A stretch of 64,000 bases of DNA from Prorocentrum cordatum. Lineage: Eukaryota > Sar > Dinophyceae > Prorocentrales > Prorocentraceae. The position numbers were made by a program, and so were the translations under genes. This document shows, one piece after another, positions 20,600 through 31,624 of this stretch. The stretch spans positions 98,184-162,183 of the forward strand of contig CAUYUJ010005647.1 of assembly GCA_963575745.1 (NCBI GenBank). The letters run 5' to 3'. The number at the start of each line of letters is the position of its first letter. The first letter of the stretch is position 1. Under the pieces are notes generated by a model, which had not been told where the DNA came from, made no database searches, and worked only from the letters and a program-made list of their open reading frames with translations.

Positions 20600-21475
20600 A
20601 TCCCGGCAAAGCAACCTAACAGCGATGTGTGGGAGCATATCTGGAAGCATTCCCCTTAAGATTCAGATGAGAATCCTGCTGTAGAATTCTGCTGTTCTCG
20701 CAGTCGTAGTCGCATTCGCGATGGCAGTCGCAGTGGCAACGGCAGTCGCAGTCACAGCCTCAGCCTCAGCCTCAGCCTCAGCCTCAGCCTCAGCCTCAGC
20801 CTCAGCCTCAGCCTCAGCCTCAGCCTCAGCCTCAGCCTGCCTCAGCCTCAGCCTCAGCCTTCAGCCTCAGCCTCAGCCTCAGCCTCACAGCCTCAGCCTC
20901 AGCCTCAGCCTCAGCCTCAGCCTCAGCCTCAGCATCAGCCTCAGCCTCAGCCTCAGCCTGCCTCAGCATCAGCCTGCCTCAGCCTCAGCCTCAGCCTGCC
21001 TCTGCCTCAGCCTCAGGCTGCTTCAGCCTCAGCCTCAGTCTGCCGTCGGCCTCGGCCTCAGCCTGCATCAGCCTCAGCCTCAGCCTCAGCCTGCCTCAGC
21101 ATTAGCCTGCCTCAGCCTCAGCCTCAGCCTCCGCATCAGCCTGCCTCAGCATTCAAAATGTGGCCCGGGAATGGAGTTCTGGGAACTCGAAGAACACGAA
21201 GTGGCCTACAGTTGGCTCGGGCATTCAAAATCATGCGAAGGAATGGAGTTCTGGGAACTCGAAGACCACGAAGTGGCCTACAGTTGGCTCCGGGCATTCA
21301 AAATGTGGCCCATGAATGGAGTTCTGGGACCTCGAAGAGCACGAAGTGTGTAACTGTTGGCTAAAAAGTCCCCGGCACTCCCCCGGATCGCGCCCAGACC
21401 CCCCTGGGGCGTCATGATGCTATCTTTTGACCCTACTAGAAACCTATCAGTCTTCGCTGTTAGGTAAAAAGTAAA
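20600..21475. mobile_element. dispersed repeat with CCTAACAGC ends, copy 1
   Basis: Begins tcccggcaaagcaacctaac and ends tcgctgttaggtaaaaa. The motif cctaacagcga near the left end (20615-20625) is exactly inverted as tcgctgttagg near the right end (21454-21464). Inside are an agcctc hexamer array (20752-21150) and three tandem units of about 72 bases (attcaaaatgtggcccggga...cctacagttggct). The second copy is at 39225-40245. Repeat lengths differ and reading frames are not kept, so I treat it as a nonautonomous element and not a gene. Confidence 0.8.
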
Positions 21476-21560
21476 AAACAACAAATAAATAAAATTACCC
21501 TGGCGATGGACCCAACCATATGCAGTTACGAGTACCGCAAAGCAGGTTGAACGAATGAGA

Positions 21561-22160
21561 GGGAACTCCCTATGGGGCCACGAAGCGTGTGAGGGGTGTG
21601 CCGAAATGGGTGCGGTGCCGCCATGCCAACGCAGCCACTGGGGCCCTCGGTGGAGCTCCCTATGGGGCCACGAACGTGTGAGGGGTGTGCCGAAATGGGT
21701 GCGGTGCCGCCGTGCCAACGCAGCCACTGGGGCCCTCGGTGGAGCTCCCTATGGGGCCACGAACGTGTGAGGGGTGTGCCGAAATGGGTGCGGTGCCGCC
21801 ATGCCAACGCAGCCACTGGGGCCCTCGGTGGAGCTCCCTATGGGGCCACGAACGTGTGAGGGGTGTGCCGAAATGGGTGCGGTGCCGCCGTGCCAACGCA
21901 GCCACTGGGGCCCTCGGTGGAGCTCCCTATGGGGCCACGAAACGTGTGAGGGGTGTGCCGAAATGGGTGCGGTGCCGCCATGCCAACGCAGCCACTGGGG
22001 CCCTCGGTGGAGCTCCCTATGGGGCCACGAAGCGTGTGAGGGGTGTGCCGAAATGGGTGCGGTGCCGCCATGCCAACGCAGCCACTGGGGCCCTCGGTGG
22101 AGCTCCCTATGGGGCCACGAAACGTGTGAGGGTTGTGCCGAAATGGGTGCGGTGCGGTCT
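21561..22160. repeat. 89/90-bp satellite, seven units
   Basis: Unit starts at tatggggccacgaa: 21571, 21661, 21750, 21839, 21928, 22018 and 22108. Units are 89 bases when the text reads acgaacg and 90 when it reads acgaagcg or acgaaacg. Units also differ as gccgccatgcc or gccgccgtgcc. A length not divisible by three rotates the frame from unit to unit, so open frames across the array are not evidence of a protein. Confidence 0.95.
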
Positions 22161-22383
22161 CTCCAAAACGAGGACCCAACACCACAGGATGGTTGGGAAA
22201 AACAATGCCCCTTTGGAGGCCCCGGCAAGGCCAGGCGGCGCGACGAGCGGCCCGGCTCCCCGAGGAGCGGCCTGCCCGGTGCGCGGCGGGCGCGGTGCGC
22301 GGCGGTGCGCACGAGGGCGGGGCCCGCGCCGCACAGCTGGAATCATGCAGGGCTGCTTCAGCGAGGTGCGGTCGCGACCATCT

Positions 22384-22568
22384 TCGAAGGTCGAGGAGGA
22401 GGAGGAGGAGGAGGAGGAGGAGGAGGAGGAGGAGGAGGACGAGGAGGAGGAGGAGGAGGACGAGGAGGAGGAAGAGGAGGAGGAGGAGGAGGAGGGGGAG
22501 AAGGAGGAGGAGGGGGAGGACGAGGGGGAGAAAGAGGAGGACGAGGAGGAGGAAGAGGAGGAGTAGGA
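22384..22568. repeat. GGA/GAG microsatellite
   Basis: About 185 bases of gaggag with gac and ggg interruptions. It ends gaggaggaaggaacgatggt, the same junction as at 55.99 kb. Confidence 0.95.
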
Positions 22569-22920
22569 GGAAGGAACGATGGTGATGGAGCGCTCCTGCG
22601 AGCGGCTCAGTGGGAGCCAGACTGGGCACAGGATCGGAAGACTATCCGTTCGAGGCCATGCGCTCCCCGAGGGGGTCCGAGCGGTTGGGGACGGCGCAGC
22701 ACGCCGCCTCGCCGATGCATTGATGCATCGGCGATGCTCGGCGGTGAGCCCGAGAGGGAAGTGAGAAGGAGAATGCCTTCTTAGAAGGCTCGGAAGCCCC
22801 CCAGCCTTCTGAGAAGTGCTCTGAGCCTTCCCCGAAGACGCAGAACACTTCTCAGAAGGCGCGAGGGCTTCTGAGAAGACCCGCCGCCTTCTGAGAAGGC
22901 CTTCTCCTCCAGACTTCCCC
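22568..22920. repeat. 350-bp dispersed repeat, copy 1 (partner 55998-56350)
   Basis: Shares gaacgatggtgatggagcgc, tcctgcgagcggctc, gccgatgcat, gatgctcggc and then a CTTCTGAGAAGG-rich part with the partner. The right part has several inverted cttctgagaag/ccttctgagaagg motifs and may fold. About 85 percent identical by eye, 33.4 kb from its partner and in the same orientation. Confidence 0.85.
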
Positions 22921-22936
22921 CCCTTGCTCGTCGCCG

Positions 22937-23165
22937 AGATGCAGCTGCGGCGTCGGTGATGCATCGCCGACGTCGGCGTGGAGAACATCGGGCTCCACAT
23001 CGAGCCGCATCGCAGATGCATCGGTAGAAAAATCTCGCCGCATCGCCGATGCCTTGATGCATTGGCGATGCAGCGGCGGCGTCGGTGATACATCGCCGAC
23101 GTCGGCGTGGAGAACATCGGGCTACACATCGAGCCGCATCGCCGATGCATCGGTGGTGCGGCGCG
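22937..23165. repeat. tandem duplication of about 129 bp with GCATCGCCGATGCATCGG palindromes
   Basis: The segment from about 22941 (gcggcgtcggtgatgcatcg, then cgtcggcgtggagaacatcg) is repeated from about 23070. Both copies end near gcatcgc(a/c)gatgcatcgg. Related gatgcatcggcgatg pieces occur at 22710-22740 and 56130-56180. Confidence 0.85.
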
Positions 23166-23394
23166 ATCCTCCGACCCCATCTACTCGGAGCCTCCCAGCT
23201 CCAGGAGAGGTCTGCTGGCCAGGCCGCTCAAAGCCCGAAGGCCTCGGAGAGATCTCCTGGCCCTGGCCGTGATCTCCCCCCTCCAATCCTCGCCCGCTCC
23301 AAAACGACCCCGGATGATCGCCGACCGCCTGCACAAAGGATCCGTGATCCCCCCCCTTTGGTCCGCGCCCCCCCTCCAACACGGCACCCCGAGT

Positions 23395-23640
23395 ATGTGG
23401 AGGTAGTGCGAGGGGGTGGAGAACGTGCGAGAGAAGGAGGGGAAAGGAGAGGAGGGGGGTGAGTGGAGAAAGTGCGAGAGGGTGGAGAAGGTGCGAGACA
23501 GGGGAGGGGAGAGGAGAGGAGGGGGGGGGGGAGTGGAGGAAGTGCGAGAAGGGGAGCGAAGAGGGGGGGGGTGAGAAGGCGGGGGAGAGGCAGGGAAGAC
23601 GAGGCGCACGCTGCGATCGGATGGGGCCCCAAGGGGGGGG
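23395..23640. repeat. G-rich degenerate repeat (gtgcgag, ggtggagaa)
   Basis: Purine-rich stretch with about five gtgcgaga motifs spaced 30-60 bases, separated by ggagagg/gggggg runs. Not coding. Confidence 0.7.
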
Positions 23641-23753
23641 GAAATACTGATGAAGCGCGAAGAGTGAGACAACGAGCTGGGAATCCAACGTCTATACAGG
23701 TCGACCTCCTTTTCCCCCTCCCTCCCCCTGCTCATCTGCATGTGTCCCTCCCC

Positions 23754-23999
23754 TCTGGAGGGGAGAAGGGGGGGGGGGGCACGAGGTGGATCTGTGTCAT
23801 CGTTGTCCTCCTACGGTGAGCTGATGAGGTGAAAAAACATGGAGCGCCTTCTGCATACGTGGCAAGGAACAAGACATCTGGAGGGGAGAAGGGGGGGGGG
23901 GCACGAGGTGGATCTGTGTCATCGTTGTCCTCCTACGGTGAGCTGATGAGGTGAAAAAACATGGAGCGCCTTCTGCATACGTGGCAAGGAACAAGACAA
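23754..23999. repeat. near-identical 123-bp tandem duplication
   Basis: Copy 1 starts at 23754 and copy 2 at 23877, each with tctggaggggagaag, then a poly-G run, then cacgaggtggatctgtgtca and so on to ggcaaggaacaagaca. The only clear differences are in the length of the G run. This is a recent duplication or an assembly artefact at the homopolymer. Confidence 0.95.
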
Positions 24000-24129
24000 G
24001 CTCGAAGTGGCGCCAGGGGACAGCATACCTATCACGTGCAGATGCCAATATTCCCGGAGAAGCGGAGGGTAGGATTCGGAAGGGTCGCGGATGGGAACAA
24101 GGGACCACAAAGAGATGGGAACACAATCG

Positions 24130-24275
24130 GACCTAGGCCAGAAGAACATCCCTCAAGAACATGAGACCCTCCGCCGGCCAAACTGAGGACCATTCGAGGG
24201 TGCACTCCCCCAGGGTGGAACAGTAGGGTACCCTCCGCGAATCGATCTCGATCTTATACCTCGGTCCGACTGTAT
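24130..24275. repeat. dispersed repeat, copy 1 (partner 38505-38670)
   Basis: Shares acatccctcaaga(a/g)ca(t/c)gag, ccctccgccggcc, tagggtaccctcc, gatctcgat or cctcgatct, and tacctcggtccgactgta with 38505-38670. The middle differs by about 20 bases. Confidence 0.8.
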
Positions 24276-24574
24276 AGAGATTGTCAGGTAAGAACTGTGA
24301 CGAAGCGCCAGAACTACCATCAGAGAACATGGCCGCGATTTGATCGTACGAAGAACGCTCGATAACGATCATCATTCAGTAGACTCCACAACCACATGAC
24401 ACAAATGTAGAGAAACCCCGTTCGTAGAAACATGGCACAAGCGGTGACTAGCAAGATCGGGTACACACACAACTGAATGATGGTAACAACCATGGGGCAC
24501 CAATGGCTCGACAGAAGCACACGGAAACATGGGAAATCATGTGAGACGCAATCGCGTCTACTGGGGCCCTGACT

Positions 24575-24768
24575 TCGGGGGCGGCAAAGAGGGGGGCGTC
24601 CAAGAGGGGGGGGGTGCAGATCATGACCGGCGGCATGTGCGCGGCCCAGCGGGGGGGCCAGGGACGTAATGAAATAAGAAGAGGCGCCATGAAATCTGGG
24701 GAAATATCATGGCCCGCGCCATGATATCCCCCCCCCCTAGTCATCACCCCCCTCTTTTCCGCCCCCGA
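24575..24768. mobile_element. 194-bp MITE, copy 2, TSD TGACT
   Basis: The left end tcgggggcggcaaagagggg and the reverse complement of the right end match at 21 of 22 bases. It is flanked by the exact 5-base duplication tgact (24570-24574 and 24769-24773). Same length and nearly the same sequence as 19703-19896, in the same orientation. Confidence 0.95.
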
Positions 24769-24914
24769 TGACTGTCCGCAAACAACACGTGCCACCCGAC
24801 CGTGTGCTGAAGACGACACGGACGCAGTCGACGGAGCAAAGGGGCACGAGCGGGGCAGGATCGTGGTCCCAGGACATCGCGAGGAGGAAGTCGAGGATGC
24901 CGGGGGGGGGGGGG

Positions 24915-24965
24915 AGGCCGAGGAGGAAGTCGAGGAGGAAGTCGAGGAGGAAGTCGAGGATACCA
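24915..24965. repeat. 9-bp repeat GAGGAAGTC
   Basis: About five tandem gaggaagtc units after a poly-G run. Short and not coding. The following 25.0-25.6 kb has no recognised gene; atcgttcaa and its reverse occur several times at about 25167-25225. Confidence 0.8.
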
Positions 24966-25599
24966 CGGGAGGCGGGGGGAGGGCGAGCACGTGCGCACCA
25001 ACCGACGGCAACACCTCCCCGCGCGGCCGACGAGACCGGGCCAGACGGGACGACCCGCGCACGCAGCCGCGGCGCCTGCCCGGGCCCTGTCCCCCGCCGC
25101 GCGGGGACCGCGCTGCGGCGGCCCGCAGCGCAGTCGCGGCCAGGAAAGCATGACACGGGAGGCCCGTGCGGCGTCGATCGTTCAACCTTGAATCGCTCGC
25201 GGCCCCGATCGTTCAAGGCTGAATGCCGTCGGGCCCGATGGCGTTGCCGTATCCCTCGGCGCTTCCGCGCCGCAGAATTCAACCCTGCATCATTGAACGC
25301 CTTCGGAACGCCTTCGCTGGCGTCGCCAGCGCGCCAAGGCCGCATGAACCTATCGTACCTCTGTGCCGACTCAGGCTCATACCTTCGACTCCAAATCGAA
25401 GCCGAGAGAAGAATAGGAAGCAGTAGCGCTCGGTAGGCGCACAGAGGCAAGCGAGGTTGTGCATGCGCAAGAGCAGGCAAACCAACAGTCACTCCTGGGC
25501 GATCATGTAGCATCCAGGCTGAATGGCGAGTATACCCATGTGCAAAGCATGCGTGCACCCGTGGGCAAGTCCATAGACAAACACATGTCGTATGCCAAC

Positions 25600-26370
25600 G
25601 CCTCAGGGTGAATTGAAATCATGTCGGAAACATACGATATAATATCTGCAACCCATTATGATATCAACCAGACGCAGCTCCAAGGGGCAAGCAGGGAGGG
25701 AGCAAGGAGACCCATGGAGAGGGAGGAGAGTGGGAGAGAGCGACGAGGAGAGGAGAATGCCAACCCAGGAGCACCCCTCGCTTCTTCCTCCTCCTCCTCC
25801 TCCTTCCTTCTCGTCCCTCTCCTGCTACTTGTCCTCTCCTCTCTTCTCTTTTTCATGCAGGGCGGAGGCCTCATTGTAGATTCAAAAGGTTCTTTCCCTT
25901 CTGAAGGAACTGGAACACCTCCGTGGCCACATCCTTTGGGCGACGCCAACAATCCAACCATATCTTGAGCAGGGACGGACCGTCCCGGCATTCCTGTAGG
26001 CCTACCACGAAGTGTTCTAAGAACATTTCGTGCAGACCACAAACAGTTCTCAGAACATTCTCTGGTGGGGGTGTAGGCGAGCCAGGACGCCTCGCCACTG
26101 CTTGAGCATCGGCCCTGGCCGAGCGAACCCCTGGGCTCGGCACCTGCGTGCGCATGCCTCTCCCAGCCCTGACCCTGAAGAGCTGGAAGCGGCCAAGGGG
26201 GCTCTGCGCCGGGTGGGCCTCGAGAAAGCCGGCCACTGGCGGGTGACGACGGCAGCTCCGCTCAAAACCCGTCCCCTCGCCCCTCCCTGCGCTGAAACTG
26301 TGCAGTTCTGCGAGCCGCGTCCAGCCGTGGCGACGAGGGGACTCCTTTCTACCCCTCCCTCTGAAGGCGC
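25600..26370. other. no gene; part shared with 53.16-53.37 kb
   Basis: A CT-rich tract is at 25775-25850. At about 26000-26110 the text tgttctaagaacatttcgtg...acagttctcagaacattc...cgcctcgccactgctt resembles 53180-53280, where the 86-bp satellite ends. It is followed here, as there, by an ACACA/CCCATATTTTCCC element. Confidence 0.5.
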
Positions 26371-26374
26371 CCAA

Positions 26375-26528
26375 GGACACACAAAGAGATACACACAAAT
26401 AACAGGATCCCCAATATTTTTTCGATATTTTCTTGGTTTTTGTCTTCCCCCCACTTCCCATATTTTCCCATATTTCCTGGGGATCGACGATTCATTGTGT
26501 CTGTGTGTTTTTTGTTCCCTCCTGATTT
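26375..26528. mobile_element. ACACA / CCCATATTTTCCC repeat element, copy 3
   Basis: ggacacacaaagagatacac at one end, the doubled core (ccaatattttttcgatattt and cccatattttcccatatttc around gtttttgtcttcccccc), then gatcgacgattcattgtgtc and tgtgtgttttttgttccctc. Confidence 0.75.
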
Positions 26529-26750
26529 CTCCCCCCCCCCTCCTCTGCTGACCTTACAAACCGGGCCGGGCCCCTCGAAGTCCCCAGCCGACTCCAGCCC
26601 GAGAGACTGCTGAAGCCGGAAGAAACTTGTAAACCCGCGGGCGCTCAGCGGTCAAGGGCAATCCGACGCTGGCACCAAGCGGTGGGATTCACCGGGAGCG
26701 AACTGGGGAACAAAGGCGAACGGGAATAGAAGAAGAAAAAACAGCAACGA

Positions 26751-26901
26751 CATAAACTTTTGGCGCTCCGCGCGGATTTCTTGGATCTGCGCCAGACCTC
26801 CCTCCCTGGCGCGCGGAGCGCGCCAGGGGCGGCGCCAGAGGCGTCGCTGGGGGGGCCCAGCGCGGATCCAAGAAATCCGCGCGGAGCGCCAAAAGTTTAT
26901 G
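26751..26901. mobile_element. 151-bp foldback element with perfect 37-bp inverted repeats
   Basis: Left arm 26751-26787 starts cataaacttttggcgctccg. Right arm 26865-26901 is its exact reverse complement. The 77-base loop contains a second palindrome, ctggcgcg-cggag-cgcgccag (26804-26824). Perfect arms imply recent insertion or ongoing correction. No target duplication is clear. Confidence 0.95.
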
Positions 26902-26917
26902 TTTACGTCGCTTCTTT

Positions 26918-27145
26918 TGGACGCCCGAGTTATCCGGGGTAACTCGGGTCCGGGGTAACTCGGGTTTGGATTCCCGAGAAAGAAACCCGAGTTAGCCCTG
27001 ACCCGAGTTATCCCTGATGATTCGGGGCTCTGGACGCCCGAGTTATCCGGGATAACTCGGGTCCGGGGTAACTCGGGTTTGGATTCCCAAGAAACGAACC
27101 CGAGTTAGCCCTGACCCGAGTTACCCCTGATGATTCGGGGCTCTG
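26918..27145. repeat. 113-bp tandem duplication built on CCCGAGTTATCC
   Basis: Two units start tggacgcccgagttatccgg at 26918 and 27031. Each contains five or more cgagtta/taactcg motifs in both orientations and ends gatgattcggggctctg. A diverged single copy is at 40345-40480. Confidence 0.9.
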
Positions 27146-27654
27146 ATTCTTCTTCCTCGAGGCAAGCCTCGGGGACGAGACGAGACGAGCGCGCCGGAGC
27201 TGCGCGTGCACCCGTCTGGGGAGCCCGCTCGTGCCCCTCCGGGTGTGGCGTGGAAGCCGCAGCCTCAGCCAAGGAGCACGGAACAACCTCTGCCACGAGG
27301 GGCAACGTTGGGGGTGGGGACCCGGCTCAGTGGGAAACATCGAGCTTATATCAGCGATACGTCGCCGAGAGATCGGCGATGAGGCCCCCGGTAGTGAATC
27401 CACAGGTTCCTGGGCGGGGTTGGGCCATCGGCCAGTATGGGCGATCACTGGGCGATTGGGGGTCGATGCGTCCCCCTGAGCCTATCCCTCATGTCGCCGC
27501 CGGTGACCAATCCTCACCAGAAGCCTCAGAGAGCATCTCAAAAACCGCCAGCGGCATGCGAAGATGTTCGAGAATCCCCTGGCCACCATGAGAGGCCAGC
27601 AGGGCACACAAGTGCCCCGACGAGGGCTCGCGAGCCTCGCTGACGCCGTCGTCG

Positions 27655-27729
27655 CTGTCATCGTCGTCGTCCCCGTCCCCGTCCCCGTCCCCGTCCCCGT
27701 CGTCGTCGTCGCCGTCCCTGTCCCCGTCC

Positions 27730-27767
<38 letters not shown>

Positions 27768-27935
27768 GTCGTCGTCGTCGTCCCCGTCCCCGTCCCCGTC
27801 CCGTCGTCGTCGTCGCCGTCGTCGAGGAGCAGGAGGAGGAGGAGGAAGAGCAGGAGGACGAGCAGGAGGAGGAGGAGGAGGAGGAGGAGAAGGAGGAGGA
27901 GGAGGAGAGAGAGAGAGAGAGAAGGAGGAGGAGGA
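27655..27935. repeat. CCCGTC / GTC / GGA compound repeat
   Basis: (cccgtc)n and (gtc)n runs from 27660 to 27815, then ggagga to 27935. Gives Val/Pro or Asp/Gly repeats in frames on both strands. Confidence 0.9.
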
Positions 27936-28436
27936 AGAGCCACGGCGTGCCGAGGCTGCGGCAACGTGCCCGCCCACGGGGGGCCAGCCGCGCATCTAAG
28001 ACCCCCTATCCCATTCACATCCCGTCCTGTTTTGCACCCTGTTCCCTTCACCTATACACCATATTGTGCCCCTGTTCCTCGCTCTTGCGCTGCGGTGCAC
28101 GACGTCCGAACTGCGGGCTCGCGGCATCGACAACTGCGTCTAGCGCCCACCACGACCAGCACACGACGACTCCGTGGACATCCGCACCGAAAGAGCACCA
28201 CACGCAGGGCCATTTTGGCCAGGGACCCGACTTTCAACACGACTCCGTCGACCTCTCTCAACCTCGCCTGGCACCGCAGGGAGGGGGAAAAGCGTGCAGC
28301 AGCACGCACACTACTACGGGTAGCATCAGCACGCACACTACTCGACCAACCCACCTACCAGCAGCTACAAGCAACACAACTACTACTCGACCAAAACCAC
28401 AACGCACAACAACCAACAAGACAGCCGAACGACACA

Positions 28437-29018
28437 ATGTACGGCCACACACAAGCCCCCCAGGCCAAAGGCAAAAGCAAAAATAAATAACAGCAGGAGC
28501 AACCATACGGCAAAGGTCAAGGGCCATCCTGGCAGCCAGTCGGTCACAGTGCATACGCCAACCCAGCTCAACAGGCTCCGACCTACTATGCAGCACAGAC
28601 ACAATACCACCAGCACCAAGGCGACAACTACTACCAAGCAGCTGCAGCTACACCATACTGGACATAACAACCATCCATACCCAAACAGCAGCGCACGACT
28701 ACGCCAAGACTCAACACAAAACAACTACCGACTACACCAACCAAGCACGGCGACTACGTGCCACAACCAAGCTTCGGCAGCATCCCAGATCACACAGCGT
28801 ACACTACGAAGGAGACTCAGACACGGATCGACAGCATAGCAGAAGCATATCACAACGACGCTGTACACGAAGATCAGCCTGTAGCCACACCCCTGGAAGT
28901 GGGGGCACTGGATACATCCCAAAAAACGCCGACATCAGGAAGCTCGCTACACACATACTGGCAATGGAGAACGCAAGGCAAGATGCAGGGCAACTACGTC
29001 ATGAGCTGGCAATCGTAA
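28437..29018 (+). pseudogene. gag-like Q/Y-rich segment of the retrotransposon
   Basis: From ATG 28437 (MYGHTQAPQAKGKSKNK) the frame stays protein-like to the stop after residue 193 or so. It is interrupted by TAA at 28488 and again near 28666. Both stops precede Gln codons and could be CAA to TAA changes. The segment is rich in Gln, Tyr, Pro and Thr, with a basic start, as in low-complexity ORF1 or gag proteins that bind element RNA. No zinc knuckle is visible. Further frames of the same style run on, out of phase, to about 29640. Confidence 0.55.
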
Positions 29019-29865
29019 AGAGACAGCTGCTCGGCCAAAGCCAGAAACCGACCAACTGCAATACATACGCAAGCTCGAATCTGACTACGCCACATGCACC
29101 AAGATCTCGGCAGCAACCTTGAAGCAAGTTCAACAGCAGCATGCGGACAACATACACAAAACCAAGACGTACGCCAACTTGGAGAAGGAGCTGGCCAACC
29201 ACGGACAACACACACCCAACCCACAAGCACCTACACCACACGTGCACAAAGAGTGCAACTCAATTTATACCCACGCGTGCGACCACCTTTTGTTCCACTC
29301 GAAACACCCACACCCAACGCGGACAAGGACGACAAGACACCGAAGCTCAAAGCAATACTCAAACACTTATGGCGAACTCCAAGCCCACGACTGGACAATC
29401 ACATAGCTCAAAACGGCCCAACAAGACACAGACAAGGAGACCCGCTTACAACAACAACTGCAAGCAGCAGAAGGGACCATGCGACGACTGCAAGCAACGA
29501 ACGGCCACCTCCCCAACGATTACCACGAGCCCCGTGAGCACACGCAAGCACTCTGACAAACAGAGTTACACATGCACACATGCAAGACAGCAAGGCGACT
29601 GCAGTATGGCTAGAAGCACCAGCACAGCGTGAAGCCGAGCACACAACAAGACAAAACGGGCAAAGACACCAACATATAGGGAATATTGCAGCTCAAGCGC
29701 TCAGATACCACGCACAAATCAATCATCTCCGAGCACAGAACGACCAGTACCAGACCACGCGCATTGCGCAGAAGAGGTCAGAAGGGAAGCCAGAAGCGGC
29801 AATCGCTGAATTAAGACCAGACGATGGAGAAGAACCATCGGCACCACAACACTCGGGGATCTTCT

Positions 29866-30095
29866 GACCCAGGTCAATCCAGACCCAGGTCAGCAGGAAA
29901 CCAAAAACTGCACTGCAGGAAAAAAAAACTGCAACGCAGGTCTTCGCAAACCCGGGTCAGCCAATATGTGCGGCCGCCTGGCGGCCACGAGCGGCTCCCT
30001 AACCCGGGTCAGCCCGAGGGGGTCTTCGCAGGATCCTGCAGGATCTGGCGCCCTGGCTGACCCCCGTTTGCACTGACCCCCGTCTCAAGGCTCCC
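29866..30095. repeat. GC-richer insertion with TGACCC(A/G)GGTCA motifs
   Basis: The A+C-rich element is broken by about 230 bases of different composition. This holds tgacccaggtcaatccagac, acccgggtcag three times, ggatcctgcaggatc and ctgacccccgt twice near the right end. It looks like a nested insertion. The edges and target duplication are not certain. Confidence 0.5.
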
Positions 30096-30249
30096 GAAAC
30101 ACCAACCACCCGCAGCCACCGGCAACAACGTTCAGGACATCTCCAAATCAGAGCAAGCTATAGAAGAACGCATGCAGCACCCTATCCAGCATGTACAGCA
30201 ACACTACATTTTTCAACAAGAAGAACTAACACAAACACATACCCCATGA

Positions 30250-30537
30250 ATGTTGCTGACAGAACAGAAGATACACTCCCAGGGACAATGTCTAACGCCT
30301 GAAATTCGACAACCCAGATGGCATGCACAACAGCACCACGGCCACGAAGAACAGTGCGCAACACACGTAGCACAACGGGCACAGGTACACGCAGAATTCG
30401 ATCAAGAAGTTACAGCAGCACAAGAAGCACTACAGACAGCTCAACGACTTCAACAAACAGCGCGTAGCCAACTTGACAAATACAACGAGCAACGAGCAGC
30501 ACGCCTCATCATGGCCCAGCGCGACAGAGCAACCTAA
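30250..30537 (+). pseudogene. coiled-coil segment of the retrotransposon ORF1
   Basis: Ninety-five codons rich in Gln, Glu, Ala and Arg with heptad-like spacing (EFDQEVTAAQEALQTAQRLQ). A trimeric or dimeric coiled coil is typical of LINE ORF1 proteins. It is preceded and followed by the same style of sequence in shifted frames, ends at TAA 30535, and is therefore a fragment. Confidence 0.5.
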
Positions 30538-31258
30538 GATGACCAATCAACACTACCAGCAGCGACGTCGTACATCAGAACACTGCCAACAAGGTCCTGA
30601 GGCAGACGTACTTCAACAGCAGACGACGATACGCGAGCACATGACAGCACAATGCGAATATGAAAATTGGCGCAGAGAAAGAGAAGAATAATTAGCTTCA
30701 CTGCTACGACAAGCAGAAGAGACCTACGGAAAAAAATCTAATCTCGGCCAGGACAAGAACTACTAGTAACAGACCTCGACAATGGCATCGAAGACGAGAC
30801 CCGCATTGACCGCCACGTCGAACAAGAAAGGCTCATATAATAATCATACAAGTAATAAGAACAATAAACAACAAACTACAACGTCAACAGGTACATCAAT
30901 CACAAGTGGAGGACGAAGTTAATCGACTGAATGACGAACTGGACGGAATCATAGACGAGGACGCCGACGACGTTCACGACAAGGACGACGACATGAAGGA
31001 CGACTTCACGACGACGCACACCAGCACGCGCATTCCAATACAACACCACACAGACACGCCCAACCCACTACAATAAGCAGCTTCACCACAGGTGTTGACT
31101 CATCACCAGAGCCACCAATCACACCGACGGAGCAGTTACCGCCAAGAGCACCACAACAACAAACACCACTCATCACGCCAACGGAGATATACTCAACTGG
31201 CACACCACAGCCGCATACACCAGAACGAAGAAAAGCAACGACTACACACTCACTGCCC

Positions 31259-31624
31259 ATGGGAGACACGCCGCAACACGTTACCGCTCCACAGCAGCAG
31301 GATGACGAGGAAAAAACCGAAGCACTGCATCACTTTGCGACAGCACATGCACTGGCCATACAACGCAACGTTACGATCAGGTCGAGTCCTTCACCACCCA
31401 AGCATGCACCGCAAGATGCACCCGCGGAGGACGATTGCTACGTAAACTTCGACCCGCGGCCCACAACAACTTCAGAGCCACCAGTGCCACAAAAACTAGC
31501 AGCCTACTTCGCCCGTTCCACCCAAATAGCTTCTCTTGCCAAAAGCCAAGAGACCGACGCCATAGTCCGCGGAATCCCATGCCTGACCCACCAAGAGGTC
31601 AAAAGAGGTGTACAAGCTACCTAG
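31259..31624 (+). pseudogene. retrotransposon linker segment upstream of RNase H
   Basis: A frame of 121 codons with natural composition (EALHHFATAHALAIQRNV, YVNFDPRPTTTSEPPVPQ, LAAYFARSTQIASLAKSQ). It ends at TAG 31622. I recognise no domain. It sits between the coiled coil and the RNase H and is likely part of the same polyprotein. Confidence 0.45.

Noticed and set aside
20721-21353. 210-codon frame (Ala-Ser repeats then MEFWELEEHEVAY repeats)
   Set aside because: Units of about 72 bases and the hexamer array change frame in the second copy at 39.2-40.2 kb. No conserved protein is maintained.
21561-22160. Repeat protein encoded by the 89/90-bp satellite
   Set aside because: The period is not a multiple of three for most units, so the frame rotates and no peptide repeat is preserved.
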